This document shows positions 1 through 10,284 of a stretch of DNA of 64,000 bases, one piece after another. The notes beneath the pieces were generated by a model. The model saw only the letters and a list, made by a program, of their open reading frames with translations, had not been told where the DNA came from and made no database searches. The position numbers and the translations under genes are program-made. Numbering within the stretch: the first letter of the stretch is position 1; each line of letters begins with the position of its first letter. Source of the DNA: Escallonia rubra (lineage: Eukaryota > Streptophyta > Magnoliopsida > Escalloniales > Escalloniaceae); NCBI GenBank assembly GCA_033065855.1, contig JAVXUO010002340.1:124001-188000 (forward strand), in the 5' to 3' direction.

Positions 1-429
1 GGGCGGCGCGAAGAAGAAGAAGAGAAAGAGATGGGGAAAAAAATTAGGGTTTTTCGGGTAAAACGGGTCTGGATCCGGGTTGGGTCGGGTACACCACAGA
101 GAGGGAATGGGCGCGGGTCGGGGGCGCGCGGGTCGGTTCGGGTTCGCGGGGTAGGATTTGGTCAGATTTGTTTAAAATTCGAATAAAATAATAATAATAA
201 TAAAATTTTTTTTTTTGGCAGCCCTAAAGAGGGAGCCCCCAAGAAGATTTTCACAATTTGCAAGGTGAGAGTGAGAGAAATGGGATGGGAGAAAGATGAA
301 GCTTTCCATGAGAAAGAGAGAAGTTGTTTATGAAGTGGGGAAAGGGTGATGGGGTGTTGGATGGTGAGGGAGGAGAGGAAAGTGTGAGAGGGAGACTGAT
401 GAGAGCATGAATGTGGGGAGCATGTGGGA

Positions 430-860
430 GATGAAAAACTTGAAAATTTTTCTAAGTGTTAAATTTTTTTTTTTTTTGAGTTCGGGCAAAGATGCTAAGG
501 GGAGGCCGTTGAGGGTGGTGATTGATGACCGGTTGCGAAAAAAATGAAAATTTTTCTAAGTGTTGTGATGAGACAAGGATGCCGAGGATGATCATCGATG
601 ACCGGGTGCGAAAAAAAAAGAAATTTTTTTCTAAGTGTCAAGAAAAGTGAATGCAGGATGATATTGCGACCGTAACAGTGCGGCTCGAGCCACCCCGCGC
701 ACCACGTACCAAGTCATTGCAATGTGAGGCCGAAGGGATTGGGAAGGAGTGAAGCCCCCAAGGGAGTGGGTGATGGCATGAAGGGTGATATCAAGAGACT
801 TGTGCAAGAGCAATATAACTTGAAAATTTTCTAAGTCTGGAAAATGGAACTTCATTGATA
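430..860. repeat. Degenerate ~80-110 bp tandem repeats in element tail
   Basis: The motif ttttctaagtgt recurs at roughly 100-bp intervals, each time with a T-run or A-run and a gaccggttgcgaaaaaa-like block. The same block is present in the two right-hand copies (about 55370-55790 and 60470-60890). It lies downstream of gag in element orientation and has no coding potential I can recognise. Confidence 0.6.
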
Positions 861-996
861 ACGAAGGATAGGCAGCATGCCTTGATACATGGGTATGACG
901 TACATGGAAACTTGCAAAATGAACGAAAAAATTACAAGTGTGGAAAATGCACTAAGGCATGCCAAGGCTTGGTCGGGTAGGTCATATGTCCCGTAC

Positions 997-2780
997 TTAG
1001 AGTTTGAGCTCTCCGGACGCAATCTTGTCGGCGAAGACAAACTTGAGGCCCCTGCACCACTTGAGGCCATGACCGACCTTCTGATGATAGGGGCAGTAGT
1101 TGTGATGGGCTAAGTCTTCCGGGGTAGGTTCACTGTCGACATTGGGCAGGGTTATGGCATTGTCGTCGATCCATGTCTCGAGGAGATTTCTAACAGTATT
1201 TAAGTCACACGGGTATTCCGGGGCAGGCATCGGCTGCCCTCTCTTGTCAGGACGCCCGTCCCTTCCTTGGGACTGACGCTTGCGGTTGTTGTCGTCGTTA
1301 CTAGCTGCTTCCATCGTTGTGGCCAAGACAATATGAGGTGGGGGCTTTGAAGTCTTTGACGGACCGACCGAGTCATAGGTGCGTCGTGCAGCTTCCTTGA
1401 GATGTCTCCATGACCGAAGCTGGAGGTTTTTAAGGTAGACCCTGTAGGTGTCCTTCATGTTCTTGATGCAAATGGGTACAAGGGTTTCATCTTTGCTGAA
1501 GTCATTACACTCCAAGCACTTGTGATGAAATCGCGTAACATAGGTGTTGAGGTCTTCCCCGGGATTCTGGCGGATCCCGGCTATGTCAACGATGGTCACA
1601 CGTTCCGTCTCATAGTGAAACTTGTCAAGGAAGAGCTGGACCATGTCGGACCATGAGTGGATAGTACTGTCAGGAATCTGATGATACCAAGAGTAGGCCA
1701 GGCCAGTCAGGGACTTGTGAAATTCCCGAAGCTTCAAAGTGTCGTCTTCCCCGTAGTGCTCGAGGGAGCCAGCAAAACGGGTGAGATGCTCACGGGCATT
1801 GCCTTCTTTGCCGTTGAACAATGTGAAGGATGGTTGCTTGTACTTGACAGGGTAGGACTTAGTAGCGAGGCTGCCAAAGTAGGGAGCATGACCTGACAGC
1901 TTAGAGGCGGAGTGGGGTAAGGATGACTGATTGAGACGGTGAAGGAGGGCATCTAAGTCATGCTTGGTGACGTACGACGCATGTGAGGGTTTGTGCCCTG
2001 TCGTGATGATCCGAGCACCAGAGCCCCCAGACGGTACAACCTGAGGCATTGAGGGGATGACGATGGTAGAGAGGGGTTGGTGATGGTGAGCAACTTGTTG
2101 GGGCATGTTTTGCATATGGGTAGTGTCAGCTGCTGGAGGCCGGTCGTCAGGAAAGGTCGACTGGAGTAAGCCGGGGGAATGACTTGTGTTTAGGTTTCGG
2201 CTAGTTATGTTCGGGTTAGGCTCCATCTCGATTGATTCGTGAGTCTCCGAAGTGCTTTGAGCAAGGGTAATGCGTGGCGCCGGGGGCTGAGGTGCCGCGA
2301 GTCCTACTGTCGAGGGCCCGGAGGACCAAGGCAGCGGTGGTCGCGACACAGGGACCTGAGCAGTGTCCAAAACTAGCCCAGGCCTTGAAGGTTGGATATG
2401 AGCAGGAGGGGCCAAACCTGGATCTTGGGATAACACGGGGTGAGTAATGGGCACAGGGTGCGGAGCTCTAAGGCTTTGGGAAATCGGTGATTGTGAAGTC
2501 AAGACTTGGATTGATTTTTGCATTTCCACCATGGCTGTCATAAGAGTGGCTATAGTGGGCGAAAACTGCTGGATGGCCGCATTGACTGCAACTTGTATGT
2601 CAGGTGCGGTAGTTTGTGGCTGGTCTTGGGGACGCACAGCACTGGTCCCCTCTTGTTCACCCGAGTGGTCCTCTTCTTGCACGGCATGGATAAGGCCCTG
2701 GCTGGCAGCCCTCGTAACTTTTCGTTGCTAGGCATGGAGACTAAGTGCGGAAGATAGACAGACTGCAGTACGATGCTCAC
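997..2780 (-). pseudogene. Gag polyprotein of gag-only LTR element, copy A (frameshifted near start)
   Basis: The frame is open from 2682 to 997 (561 codons) and matches the intact copy at 55940-57679 throughout: a Pro/Gln/Ser-rich N-terminal half, a retrotransposon gag domain, and a C-terminal C-X2-H-X4-H-X4-C knuckle. Near position 2730 one base is missing relative to the sister copies. The natural ATG therefore reads into another frame, and the long open frame has no ATG at its start. Little other decay is visible, so the lesion is probably not old. Gag would form the particle shell and bind element RNA. No protease or polymerase follows the stop. Confidence 0.8.
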
Positions 2781-2781
2781 C

Positions 2782-2799
2782 TCCCCAGCGGAGTCGCCA
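2782..2799 (-). other. Primer binding site, tRNA-Arg type (copy A)
   Basis: Three bases inside the LTR end, the minus strand begins TGGCGACTCCGCTGGGGA. Its complement ends in GTCGCCA and fits the 3' end of plant tRNA-Arg (acceptor stem plus CCA) as I recall it. The assignment to Arg comes from memory of tRNA sequences, not from a search. The site is identical in copies B and C. Confidence 0.7.
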
Positions 2800-3131
2800 A
2801 AATGATGCCAAGGAAAGTGGGTACTTACTTACGTGGAGGTGCCACAAAGGCTGCAGTCCGTGTCAGCTTCCAAATACGCAAAGTGGGAGACAGCAAAGAC
2901 GGAGTAAGGGCTGAGGGCAAGGCTTCTCAGACGGGCCGTGAGGAATGGCAGTGCTGTGAGGGCGATAGCGTAGGATGAATATACGACGACAGTAACAGTC
3001 CGATGCTTAGGTCCAAAGTCAGGGTCATGTATGTTTCTCTCTCTAGGATTTTAGAGTGAGAAAGTGAAAATGTGAGAGTGAAGAAGAAGTCCAACCGTTA
3101 TGTTCTTGTCCAAATGAATTCTCAAGACCTC

Positions 3132-3139
3132 TATTTATA
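3132..3139 (-). promoter_or_regulatory. LTR TATA box (copy A)
   Basis: The minus strand reads TATAAATA here. The same box sits at the same LTR position in the copies at 52947-52954 and 58066-58073. It is placed correctly to drive transcription into the primer site and gag. Confidence 0.65.
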
Positions 3140-3166
3140 GAGATTGAGATGATGATGTCATTAACC

Positions 3167-3200
3167 GACACGTGGCGCTCCCTGGGAGTGACACGTCACC
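3167..3200. promoter_or_regulatory. Paired ACGT-core elements (G-box plus TGACACGTCA) in LTR
   Basis: CACGTG is at 3169-3174 and TGACACGTCA at 3189-3198, about 30-60 bp upstream of the LTR TATA box in element orientation. Both are kept in the right-hand copies (58103-58108 and 58123-58132 in the middle LTR). ACGT cores are known binding sites of plant bZIP factors (ABA, light, stress). Actual use here is inference. Confidence 0.5.
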
Positions 3201-3536
3201 GGGGGGTCCACGGGTGCCGGTGCTCCACGGACTGTCGAATCGCATATTCATCCAGCCTGCCCCGCACAGCGTCGCTCTGTCTGTCTGGAAAGACTGGCTC
3301 CCACCGTATCGGTGTGGCCAGAGAACCCCCTTGATCTAGCCTCCAATCCAAGCCCTTGCGGAGTCCCATAGGCCTGGCAGCGGTAGGGAAGACCCGACGC
3401 CCAACTGCCAGGTGAACTAGGCGCGATGCCCTCCGAAGACCTGCTCCCGTCTCGGAGTGACCCGGGGGTCATAGTCCCTTAGAGGTGCCGACGCAAGCCC
3501 CCAGTGCCGGAGCACGTAGGCTAGTCCCGCAGGCAA

Positions 3537-4110
3537 CCTGACGGAGATAGTGTCCCGGAGGAGTCGTCTATTCCGCAGGCCAAGGTAGCATCTTGGAGGA
3601 GCCGTCTACCCGGCCGGCCAAGGTAGCATCCCGGAGGAGCCGTCTACCTGGCGGAAGGGGAGTTGAAGAGCTCCCTGGTAGAGATAGTGTCCCGGAGGAG
3701 TCGCCTATCCCCGCGGGTGAGTCCTTGTGCCGGAGCACTCGGAGCGAGTCAAGGTAGCATCCCGAAGGAGCCGTCTACCCGACTGGCCGAGGTAGCATCC
3801 CGGAGGAGCCGTCTACCCGACTGGCCGAGGTAGCATCCCGGAGGAGCCGTCTACCTGGCGGAAGGGGAGTTGAAGATCTCCCTGACAGAGATAGTGTCCC
3901 GGAGGAGTTGCCTATCCCCGCGGGTAAGTCCTTGTGCCGGAGCACTCGGAGCATGTCAAGGTAGCATCCCGGAGGAGCCGCCTACCCGACTGGCCGAGGT
4001 AGCATCCCGGAGCAGCCGTCTACCTGGCGGAAGGGGAGTTGAAGAGCTCCCTGGCAGAGATAGTGTCCCGGAGGAGTCGCCTATCCCCGTGGATGATGTA
4101 CACTCCGGAG
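3537..4110. repeat. LTR minisatellite: ~26-bp unit in ~170-bp higher-order repeat
   Basis: The unit gtagcatcccggaggagccg recurs many times and is interleaved with a ggagttgaagagctccctgg block. The whole block repeats at about 170 bp; in the right-hand copies the period measured from equivalent starts is 169 bp. Open frames here are repeat artefacts. Confidence 0.8.
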
Positions 4111-4149
4111 AGTGGGTTGAAGCATGTTCCATGACCAAGGCAAGGTGCA

Positions 4150-4490
4150 CATGGTGTGATGAATGAGTGTGGTGCCCGGGGGCATGATGACATGATTGTG
4201 GCGCATGGGCGCGATGAAGTGAGTAAGGTGCCGGGAGCACGTCTATGTCAATGGCGTGGCGCATGGGCGCTACGGAGTGCGTAAGGTGCCGGGGGCATGT
4301 TTGTGTCAATGGTGGCGCATGGGCGCGACATAGTGCGTAAGGTGCCCGGGGCACGTTGGTCTCAATGGTGGTGCATGGACGCGACAGAGTGCGTATAGTG
4401 CCAGGGGCACGGTAGTGTGACAGAGAGCCTGGGGGCACGGCTGTATTAGCGGCGCGGCGCATGGGCGCGACAGAGTGTTGGAGTGTGACG
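4150..4490. repeat. LTR tandem repeat, ~55-60 bp unit
   Basis: Repeated blocks carry the core ggcgcatgggcgcgacagag together with gtgccgggggcacg. The same array is present at about 53940-54350 and 59060-59470. Confidence 0.75.
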
Positions 4491-4495
4491 CCTGA

Positions 4496-4870
4496 ACTTC
4501 TGTGACGGGGGTCACGGAGACGACGTCCGGGCGACGGACGATGAGTGTCGCGGAGTTGTGTCCGGGCGACGGACGATGAGTGTCGCGGAGTTGTGTCCGA
4601 GCGACGGGGGTCGCGGTGTTGTGTCCGGGCGACGGGGGTCGCGGAGTTGTGTCCGGACGACGGGGGTCGCGGAGTTGACATCCGGACGACGGGCGACGGG
4701 GGTCGCGGAGATGACGTCCGGGCGACGGGGGTCGCGGAATTGTGTCTGGGCGACGGGGGTCGCGGAGATGACGTCTGGACAACGGGCGACGGGGGTCGCG
4801 GAGATGACGTCCGGGCGACGGGCGACGGGTGTCTCGGAGATGACGTCCAGACGACGAGCGACGGGGGTTG
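4496..4870. repeat. Copy-A-specific ~30-bp tandem array (gggggtcgcggag...)
   Basis: About a dozen units share cgacgggggtcgcggag. The right-hand LTR copies lack this array, which explains most of the extra length of this LTR. Confidence 0.8.
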
Positions 4871-4914
4871 CGGAGGATGCAAGGCCTCTTGAAGAGAAGT
4901 GAAAATGTTAAGTA

Positions 4915-5090
4915 TGGAGACCAAAGGCCAACCCTTTGGGGAAGGCCAAGGCCAACCTCAAGGGGAGGCCGAGGCCGACCCCCATGGGGAGGCCGAGGCC
5001 GACCCCAAGGGGAAGGCCGAGGCCGACGCCAAGGGGAAGGCCAAGGCCGAGGCCGACCCCAAGGGGGAGGCCAAGGCCAACTTCCTTGGG
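4915..5090. repeat. ~24-bp tandem array (aaggccgaggccgacccc)
   Basis: Seven or so units of aggccgaggccgacccc with an aagggg spacer. A shorter version is present in the other LTRs (54400-54490, 59510-59600) and in the variant LTR at 41400-41780. Confidence 0.8.
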
Positions 5091-5283
5091 CAAGTGTCAT
5101 GGCACGTCGACGGGCGACGAGCGAAGTGCGACGGTCGAAGTGTCATGAGGCTTGGTCACGTTACTTGAGCGTGCATGCTTTGACCGGTTGTGAGCGTTGA
5201 AAATGTATGTTGCTTGTGCGGACGTGTCATGCAAAATGGGACCGTAGTGGGCCTTTGGGTACGACCAGAATAGGTTGGGAACA

Positions 5284-6037
5284 CTCACAAGAACACACAC
5301 ACACACAAATTCATGGGGCTGTTTGGCAGCCCCTTTTTTCGTGTCATGTAAACCACAAACACACACAAAACACTCTTTGCACACTCCCTCTCTATACACA
5401 TTACACACACACAGACACACACGCTTACACCCATTACATTCATGCATACACAAACGCACACAAGAACCCACACTTTACCCATCACAGCTACTACCTCACG
5501 ATAGTAGCTCTTCTTCTTGTTGTCCAACACACACCCACACATGACAACAGCCACGCAAGCCCACCATTTTGCTCCCTCTTTACACCCACAAACACACACA
5601 TAATCACTCCCTCGTGGCTCACCCAAAACTCACACGAACCCCGCACTCACAGTAACCATATGTGCCCATATTTTTCGTATAAATCCACACCCAAAACACC
5701 ATACACACTTGTTGCACCACGACATGACTAAAACAACTCCTCCTTCGGACAATGGCCGCCCGTAGTAAACCGTCTCGGTGACCATGGCTACTCACAGCGT
5801 TATCCCGTTCTCCCACACTCACGGTAGTCTCAAACCCACATATATATTACTCACAAAACACATAAAACTCACACACAGATGGGCACGCCCCTACAATACA
5901 CTCACATATTTTCTAAACACCAAAAAGAAAGAAAAAAAAAACTACGGTAACGAAACAGAGTAAAGGCTTACCGGAACTAAGACTTCTCCCCAGATTCCGG
6001 CAATGTCAACCGTCTGTTTCTCACGAGCATAACCCAT

Positions 6038-6077
<40 letters not shown>

Positions 6078-6545
6078 GTGTTCTAAGCTGTAATCGAAAG
6101 TCCCATTAAGTAAAATGCTCATTTCTCTCTCCTTGGTTCCCTCTCTTTCCAAAATAAAAGAGTTGACATAATTTTAAAATTAAATCATATTTTGTTGTAA
6201 TCTTTTATGTGTTCAATAGTCCCCAATCTAAACATATATATTTATAATTAACGCCGCTACACTAATCGTCACTAAAAGTTGCTAATAAAAAAATCAATAC
6301 TATGTGAAAAATATTGTCGCTATAAGTTGCCGATAGAATTCGGTCACGGTAATTGTCACTAAAGACCAAAATCAGTATCGCTTATAACTATTATCGTTGA
6401 TTTGCAGTTTATAGTTCCTAAAATTATCGCTAAAGATTAGAAAAATAATGTTCACCAATTCGTCACTAAAAGTCCAACAAATAATCAGCTAGGAATTTTT
6501 ATTTTTTTTGTTCGTAATACTAGCCTCAGGTTTTGGGGTGTTACA
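5284..6545 (-). repeat. LTR fragment, Ty3-type family, interrupted on its left by copy A
   Basis: Its right end (6545) reads TGTAACACCCCAAAACC on the minus strand, the same start as the LTR at 6992. The body contains a CA-rich stretch (5290-5620), a CT microsatellite (6043-6070) and blocks of 'gcgacaatt' and 'gtcactaaa' seen in the neighbouring LTRs. Its other end is missing because copy A abuts it at 5283/5284. No gene is seen. Confidence 0.6.
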
Positions 6546-6991
6546 TGTTAGACCAATCATTTAAGGACATAGACGATCAAACCCAGTCCGTAATTGATCA
6601 AAGTCTAAACCTCACAAAGAACACGAACATAAACCCCAGAGTGGTGTCAGTACACGTCACATGCAACGTATACCCCTGGGAGATCGATCTGCTGAGTAAA
6701 CTCAACATATATGACGTTACCATATAACCCGATTTGCCGGCTTTCATCCCCCGGTGCTACTTCCGAGTACTCACTCACACAAACTCGCACGCATGGATAA
6801 TCATCATATTTCATGACAAAAACATATTTAACATGTACAAACCGTTTATAGATAGTATGTGATCCAATTAAACTCGTATTTTTCAAATACAGAAATACGG
6901 ATACGAGGTACACTGAACATATTTTAAATGCATTCAAATCCTATAAGCCCCCATGTAAGTAGCAACCAAACATATAATCACAAAAATACAC
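6546..6991. other. Unassigned spacer between two LTRs
   Basis: AT-rich sequence without a convincing frame or repeat structure. Parts resemble the variable middle sections of the neighbouring LTR family, but I cannot place a boundary. Confidence 0.3.
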
Positions 6992-8370
6992 TGTAACACC
7001 CCAAACCTTTTATTACCTAGCCACTTAATTTATTTTAAAGCGTGATTTTCGTTCGCAAGATTTAGCGTAGATCTCCGTGAGCGAAATTTTATCGCAACCT
7101 TTAGCGACAATTTTTTTAAAAACTATAAGTTATAATTTAACGATGAATGATATTGATCGAGGTACTTAGTGACAATTAGCGTAAACTATATTTTTAAATA
7201 CTTAGCATCGACTTGTATTTTTATCGACGAATTATATTTTTCTTAGCATTGGATATACTTTTAGCGACAATAAAATTTTCTTTAGTAGCGGTGTACTTAA
7301 TAGCGATGTATTGTCAAACGAGATAGCGTAACAACCCGTGAATAACTTTCCTAGCGCATAATTTTTCGTAAATATTTTATCTTGGACCATTTCGCAATAA
7401 TAAAAGGTTCAAGGAAATTTTGGGCGACTAATGAAAATATAAGGGGGTTTTGGGAAATTTTTCCCACTTAGGGTTTCATATATATATAGACACACACACA
7501 CATAGGACAGCCATCCCACATCCCATTCCTTCATCTGGTATGCTTTGAGAGAGAGAGAGAGAGAGAGATGAATCTACGAGAGAGAGAGAAAGACTTGAGA
7601 GGATGAATTTGTGAGAGAGAGAAGGGATCTGTGACTACTGTGAGGGTGAGAGACTTTGAGAGAGGCAGCATAAGTGTGAGAAGAGCAGAGAAAAATGAAT
7701 AGGAAAACCCTAAAATCATATATATACTCAAATAACGGGGTAAACCCGGGTATCCGATACCCGAACCAAACCGAATCGGAATTTATGGGTCGGTTCGGGT
7801 ACGGATATATTTTCACTGGGTCTCCTAATTATGTACCCGTACCCGGGTTTTTTGAGCGGATATGGGTAGACCCGCGGGTCCGAATCATTTTTTGTCAGGT
7901 CTACTCGTCCATATGTTTATATATCGAAATACATTGGTTTTATTTGAAAAATCTTTTTTAAAATTATCATTTGACTGTAAATGTAAAATAAATCGTTCGA
8001 ACCGTTTTGTTTTGTTTTTTTTTAATCTTTGATTAACCTTACTGGGCTTAAAAATTCACTCTCCTTTGATTTCCTTTCCGCAGGTGATAACCAACAATAG
8101 GATATTTGGAGTGATTAGAGACTGAATAAGAAGTTGACTTGAACTCCTATTATTTCTTTTAGTTAAGCCCCTGGGAGGGAAAGAAATGTTTAACTTAGTT
8201 TCACGAGCATTTAATTTTAGTGTTTTATTTAATAAAATGTAACTGAGAGTTTGAGTTATTGTAGAAGCTCTGATACACATTAGGGCTTTCTTATCGAATT
8301 GAGGTAATCAAACAATTAGGTGATTGATCGATCGATTGTTTAACGTTTTGAAAATTTTCGGGATGTTACA
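6992..8370 (+). repeat. LTR of Ty3-type element (TGTAACACCCC...GGGATGTTACA)
   Basis: A 1379-bp LTR with TG...CA ends, immediately followed by an initiator-Met primer site, which makes it a 5' LTR on the plus strand. It contains gcgacaa-type repeats (7050-7330), a GA microsatellite, a CCCGGGTA-rich palindromic patch (7740-7890) and a pyrimidine-CAGGT motif at 8056-8089 that is shared with five other LTRs in this window. Confidence 0.8.
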
Positions 8371-8371
8371 G

Positions 8372-8384
8372 TTGGTATCAGAGC
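8372..8384 (+). other. Primer binding site, initiator tRNA-Met type
   Basis: TTGGTATCAGAGC begins one base after the LTR end. This is the standard plant LTR-retrotransposon site complementary to the 3' end of initiator tRNA-Met. Confidence 0.85.
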
Positions 8385-8606
8385 ATATGTATATGATTTT
8401 GTAGACTTTAGAAGCGTGTGTGGAAAAGCTTAGGTTTCGACAAGAGGGTTAGGAAAAACTTTAATATCTTAGTTGAACTGTAGTAGTTGTTGGATATCAG
8501 AGTGCGTAGCGAAAGCATAGCGGATACATCATTTGATTTTGAGGCATTGATGTGTCTTATAGGAATTGATAAAATATTTTGAGGACAAAAATATCAGGTA
8601 CATAAT
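8385..8606 (+). mobile_element. Leader fragment of Ty3-type element
   Basis: Non-coding sequence follows the primer site and stops where a second, partial LTR-like copy begins at about 8607. No gag frame follows here. Confidence 0.5.
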
Positions 8607-8826
8607 AGGTATACTTTTAGCGACAATAAAATTTTCTTTAGTAGCGGTGTACATAATAGCGATGTTTTGTCAAACGAGATAGCGTAACAAGCCGTGAATA
8701 ATTTTCCTAATGTATAATGTTTTGTAAATATTTTATCTTGGACCATTTCACAATAATAAAAGGTTCGAGGAAATTTTGGACGACTAATGAAAATATAAAG
8801 GGGTTTTGGGAAAATTTTCCCACTTA

Positions 8827-10027
8827 CGGTCCGTTTGGAACCAATTCTTTTAGGATTTGGATCAATTCACTTTTTTTTGTTTGGAAGGAAAGAGAATTCA
8901 AATCACGGAATTCCAATTTTGTGTTTGGAGAAAACAGAAAATGGAAATGTAATAAATATTTACACAATTATATCCTTGACTTACGATGAAAAACAAATTA
9001 CGGTAAGTGGTTTCAAGTGTGCTAGTGCCACCACATGGTGGTGGTGGCAGCACTGCATGAGGTAGCAACATCGACGGTGGAAGTGGTGGGGTGGTCAAGT
9101 GATGGTAATGATGGTAGTGGTGGTATTGAGGTATAACTGGTGGTCGTCAACTGACGCCAATAGTGATGCCGGTGGCAGTAGTGGTGGTGGTGGTGGCGGT
9201 GGTGGCAATAGTGGTGGTGGCGGCAGCAGCGGTGGTGGTGGCGGTAGTAGCGATAGTGGCGGCGGTGGTGGCAGTGGTGATGGTGATGGTGGTGGCAGTA
9301 GTGGTGGCGACGGTGGTGGTGGTGGCAATAGTGGTGGCGGTGGTGGTGGCAGTGGTGGTGGCGACGGTGGTAGTTGTGGCAGTCCTGGCGGTGGTGGTGG
9401 CGGCGATGTGGCAGTAGTGGTGGTGACGGTGGTAGTTGTGGCGGTGGTGGCGATGGCTGTAATGGTGGGGGATGCATTGGCGGTGGTGGTGGCAGTAGTG
9501 GTGGCGGTGACAATAGTGGTGGCAGTAGTGGCGGCGACGGTGGTAGTTGTGGCAGTACTAGCGGTGGCGGTAGTGGTGGCGGCGGTGGTGGTTGTGGTGG
9601 TGGTGGCGGTAGTGTTAGCGATAGTTGTGGTGGCAGCGACAGTGGTAGTGGTGGCGGCAGTGGTCATAATGGTGGTCGCGACGACAGTAGTGGTGGCGGT
9701 AGTAGTGTCGGTGGTGGTGGTGGTGGTAGTAGTGGTGCCGGTGGTGGTAGTAAAAGTGGTGTGGCGGTAACAACAATGAAGATGGTGGTGGTGGATTCAT
9801 TGTTAGATAGATGTAGAAAAAGGGTAAGATCGGTAAATAATTACTTTTAATTCAAGTAAATCGAAATTTCATGAAATCCGACCATTTTTCATCGGATTTC
9901 ACACTATAGAAACAAATCTAGTCAAATCCCATTAAATCCAATTTCAATTCCTTTTTTTAATGTTCCAAACAACAAATATTTAGAATTTGAAATGAAATCC
10001 ATCAATTCCATGATTCCAAACACACTC
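8827..10027. mobile_element. PIF/Harbinger (Tourist)-type non-autonomous element
   Basis: The two ends are imperfect inverted repeats: 8827 begins cggtccgtttggaacca, and the reverse complement of the right end begins gagtgtgtttggaatca. A 3-bp duplication, tta, flanks the element (8824-8826 and 10028-10030). The parallel LTR at about 7470-7480 shows the uninterrupted site with a single tta. TTA-type duplications and GTTTGG-containing termini are typical of PIF/Harbinger MITEs. No transposase is encoded; about 750 bp of the 1201 bp is a trinucleotide array. Confidence 0.85.
9034..9775. repeat. Imperfect GGT/GGC trinucleotide array
   Basis: Nearly all triplets are GGT, GGC, AGT, GTA or GAC. Several frames stay open on both strands, encoding Val/Gly-, Ser/Gly-, Pro- or His-rich strings. 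These are consequences of the repeat, not genes. Confidence 0.9.
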
Positions 10028-10045
10028 TTAGGGTTTCATATATAT

Positions 10046-10084
<39 letters not shown>

Positions 10085-10094
10085 CATAGGGAGA

Positions 10095-10264
10095 TGATAA
10101 AATGCTAGTGCTGGCAAGTTGCCAACTCTCTGGTTAATATCCTTTTCAACCCCTCAACTTCTAAGCAGTTCACTTAAAACACCTCGTGCTTCTCAAAAGA
10201 CTAAAATTGACCCCCCTCTCAAGATTAGAACATGTCATTCCTGACCAAAGGCGAATTTGGCCAT
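10095..10264. other. Unassigned spacer
   Basis: No gene or recognisable terminus seen between the LTR copy and the pararetroviral remnant. Confidence 0.3.
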
Positions 10265-10271
10265 ACAAAAT

Positions 10272-10284
10272 TGGTATCAAAGCC
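10272..10284 (+). other. Primer-site-like sequence of the pararetroviral remnant
   Basis: TGGTATCAAAGCC differs by one base from the usual Met-tRNA-complementary site of plant pararetroviruses. It has no LTR in front of it, which fits a virus rather than an LTR element. Confidence 0.5.

Larger units (their letters stand above)
1..5283 (-). mobile_element. Gag-only LTR retrotransposon, copy A (left end outside window)
   Basis: Read on the minus strand, the order is LTR (5283 to 2803), primer site (2799-2782), a gag frame (about 2780-997) and then a non-coding, repeat-rich tail down to the window edge. No protease, reverse transcriptase, RNase H or integrase frame follows gag, so this is a non-autonomous element of the TR-GAG/LARD kind. 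It belongs to the same family as the copies at 52628-64000 but is clearly more diverged from them than they are from each other. The second LTR must lie left of position 1. The right boundary is seen directly: the LTR end gggaaca is followed by unrelated CA-rich sequence. Confidence 0.85.
2803..5283 (-). repeat. 5' LTR of gag-only element, copy A
   Basis: On the minus strand the LTR runs from TGTTCCC at 5283 to GGCATCA at 2803 (2481 bp), ending TG...CA and followed by the primer site. It is about 340 bp longer than the LTRs at 52628, 57747 and 62848, largely because of an extra array at 4496-4870. A minus-strand TATA box lies at 3132-3139, so the transcript start should fall near 3100, with a U3 of about 2.1 kb. 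Long open frames inside it arise from GC-rich repeats and are not genes. Confidence 0.85.
8607..10094 (+). repeat. Second, partial copy of the 6992 LTR, split by a Harbinger-type insertion
   Basis: From ggtatacttttagcgac onward the sequence parallels 7252-7480 almost base for base until 8826. It resumes at 10028 with gggtttcatatata, which matches the sequence after 7473, and is lost in a long AT microsatellite at about 10041-10085. The first ~260 bp of the LTR are missing. Boundaries other than the insertion are approximate. Confidence 0.75.

Noticed and set aside
3956..5100. Long open frames on both strands (for example 322 and 264 codons) in LTR A
   Set aside because: They consist of translated minisatellite units, shift frame with each unit and have no gene-like composition; they are repeat artefacts.
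7740..7890. Possible separate DNA transposon with CCCGGGTA palindromes
   Set aside because: No clear termini or target duplication; left as part of the LTR.
9022..9850. Gly-, Val-, Pro- or His-rich proteins of 150-220 residues
   Set aside because: Several frames on both strands are open because of the GGT/GGC array; the sequence lies inside a MITE with no promoter or splice signals.
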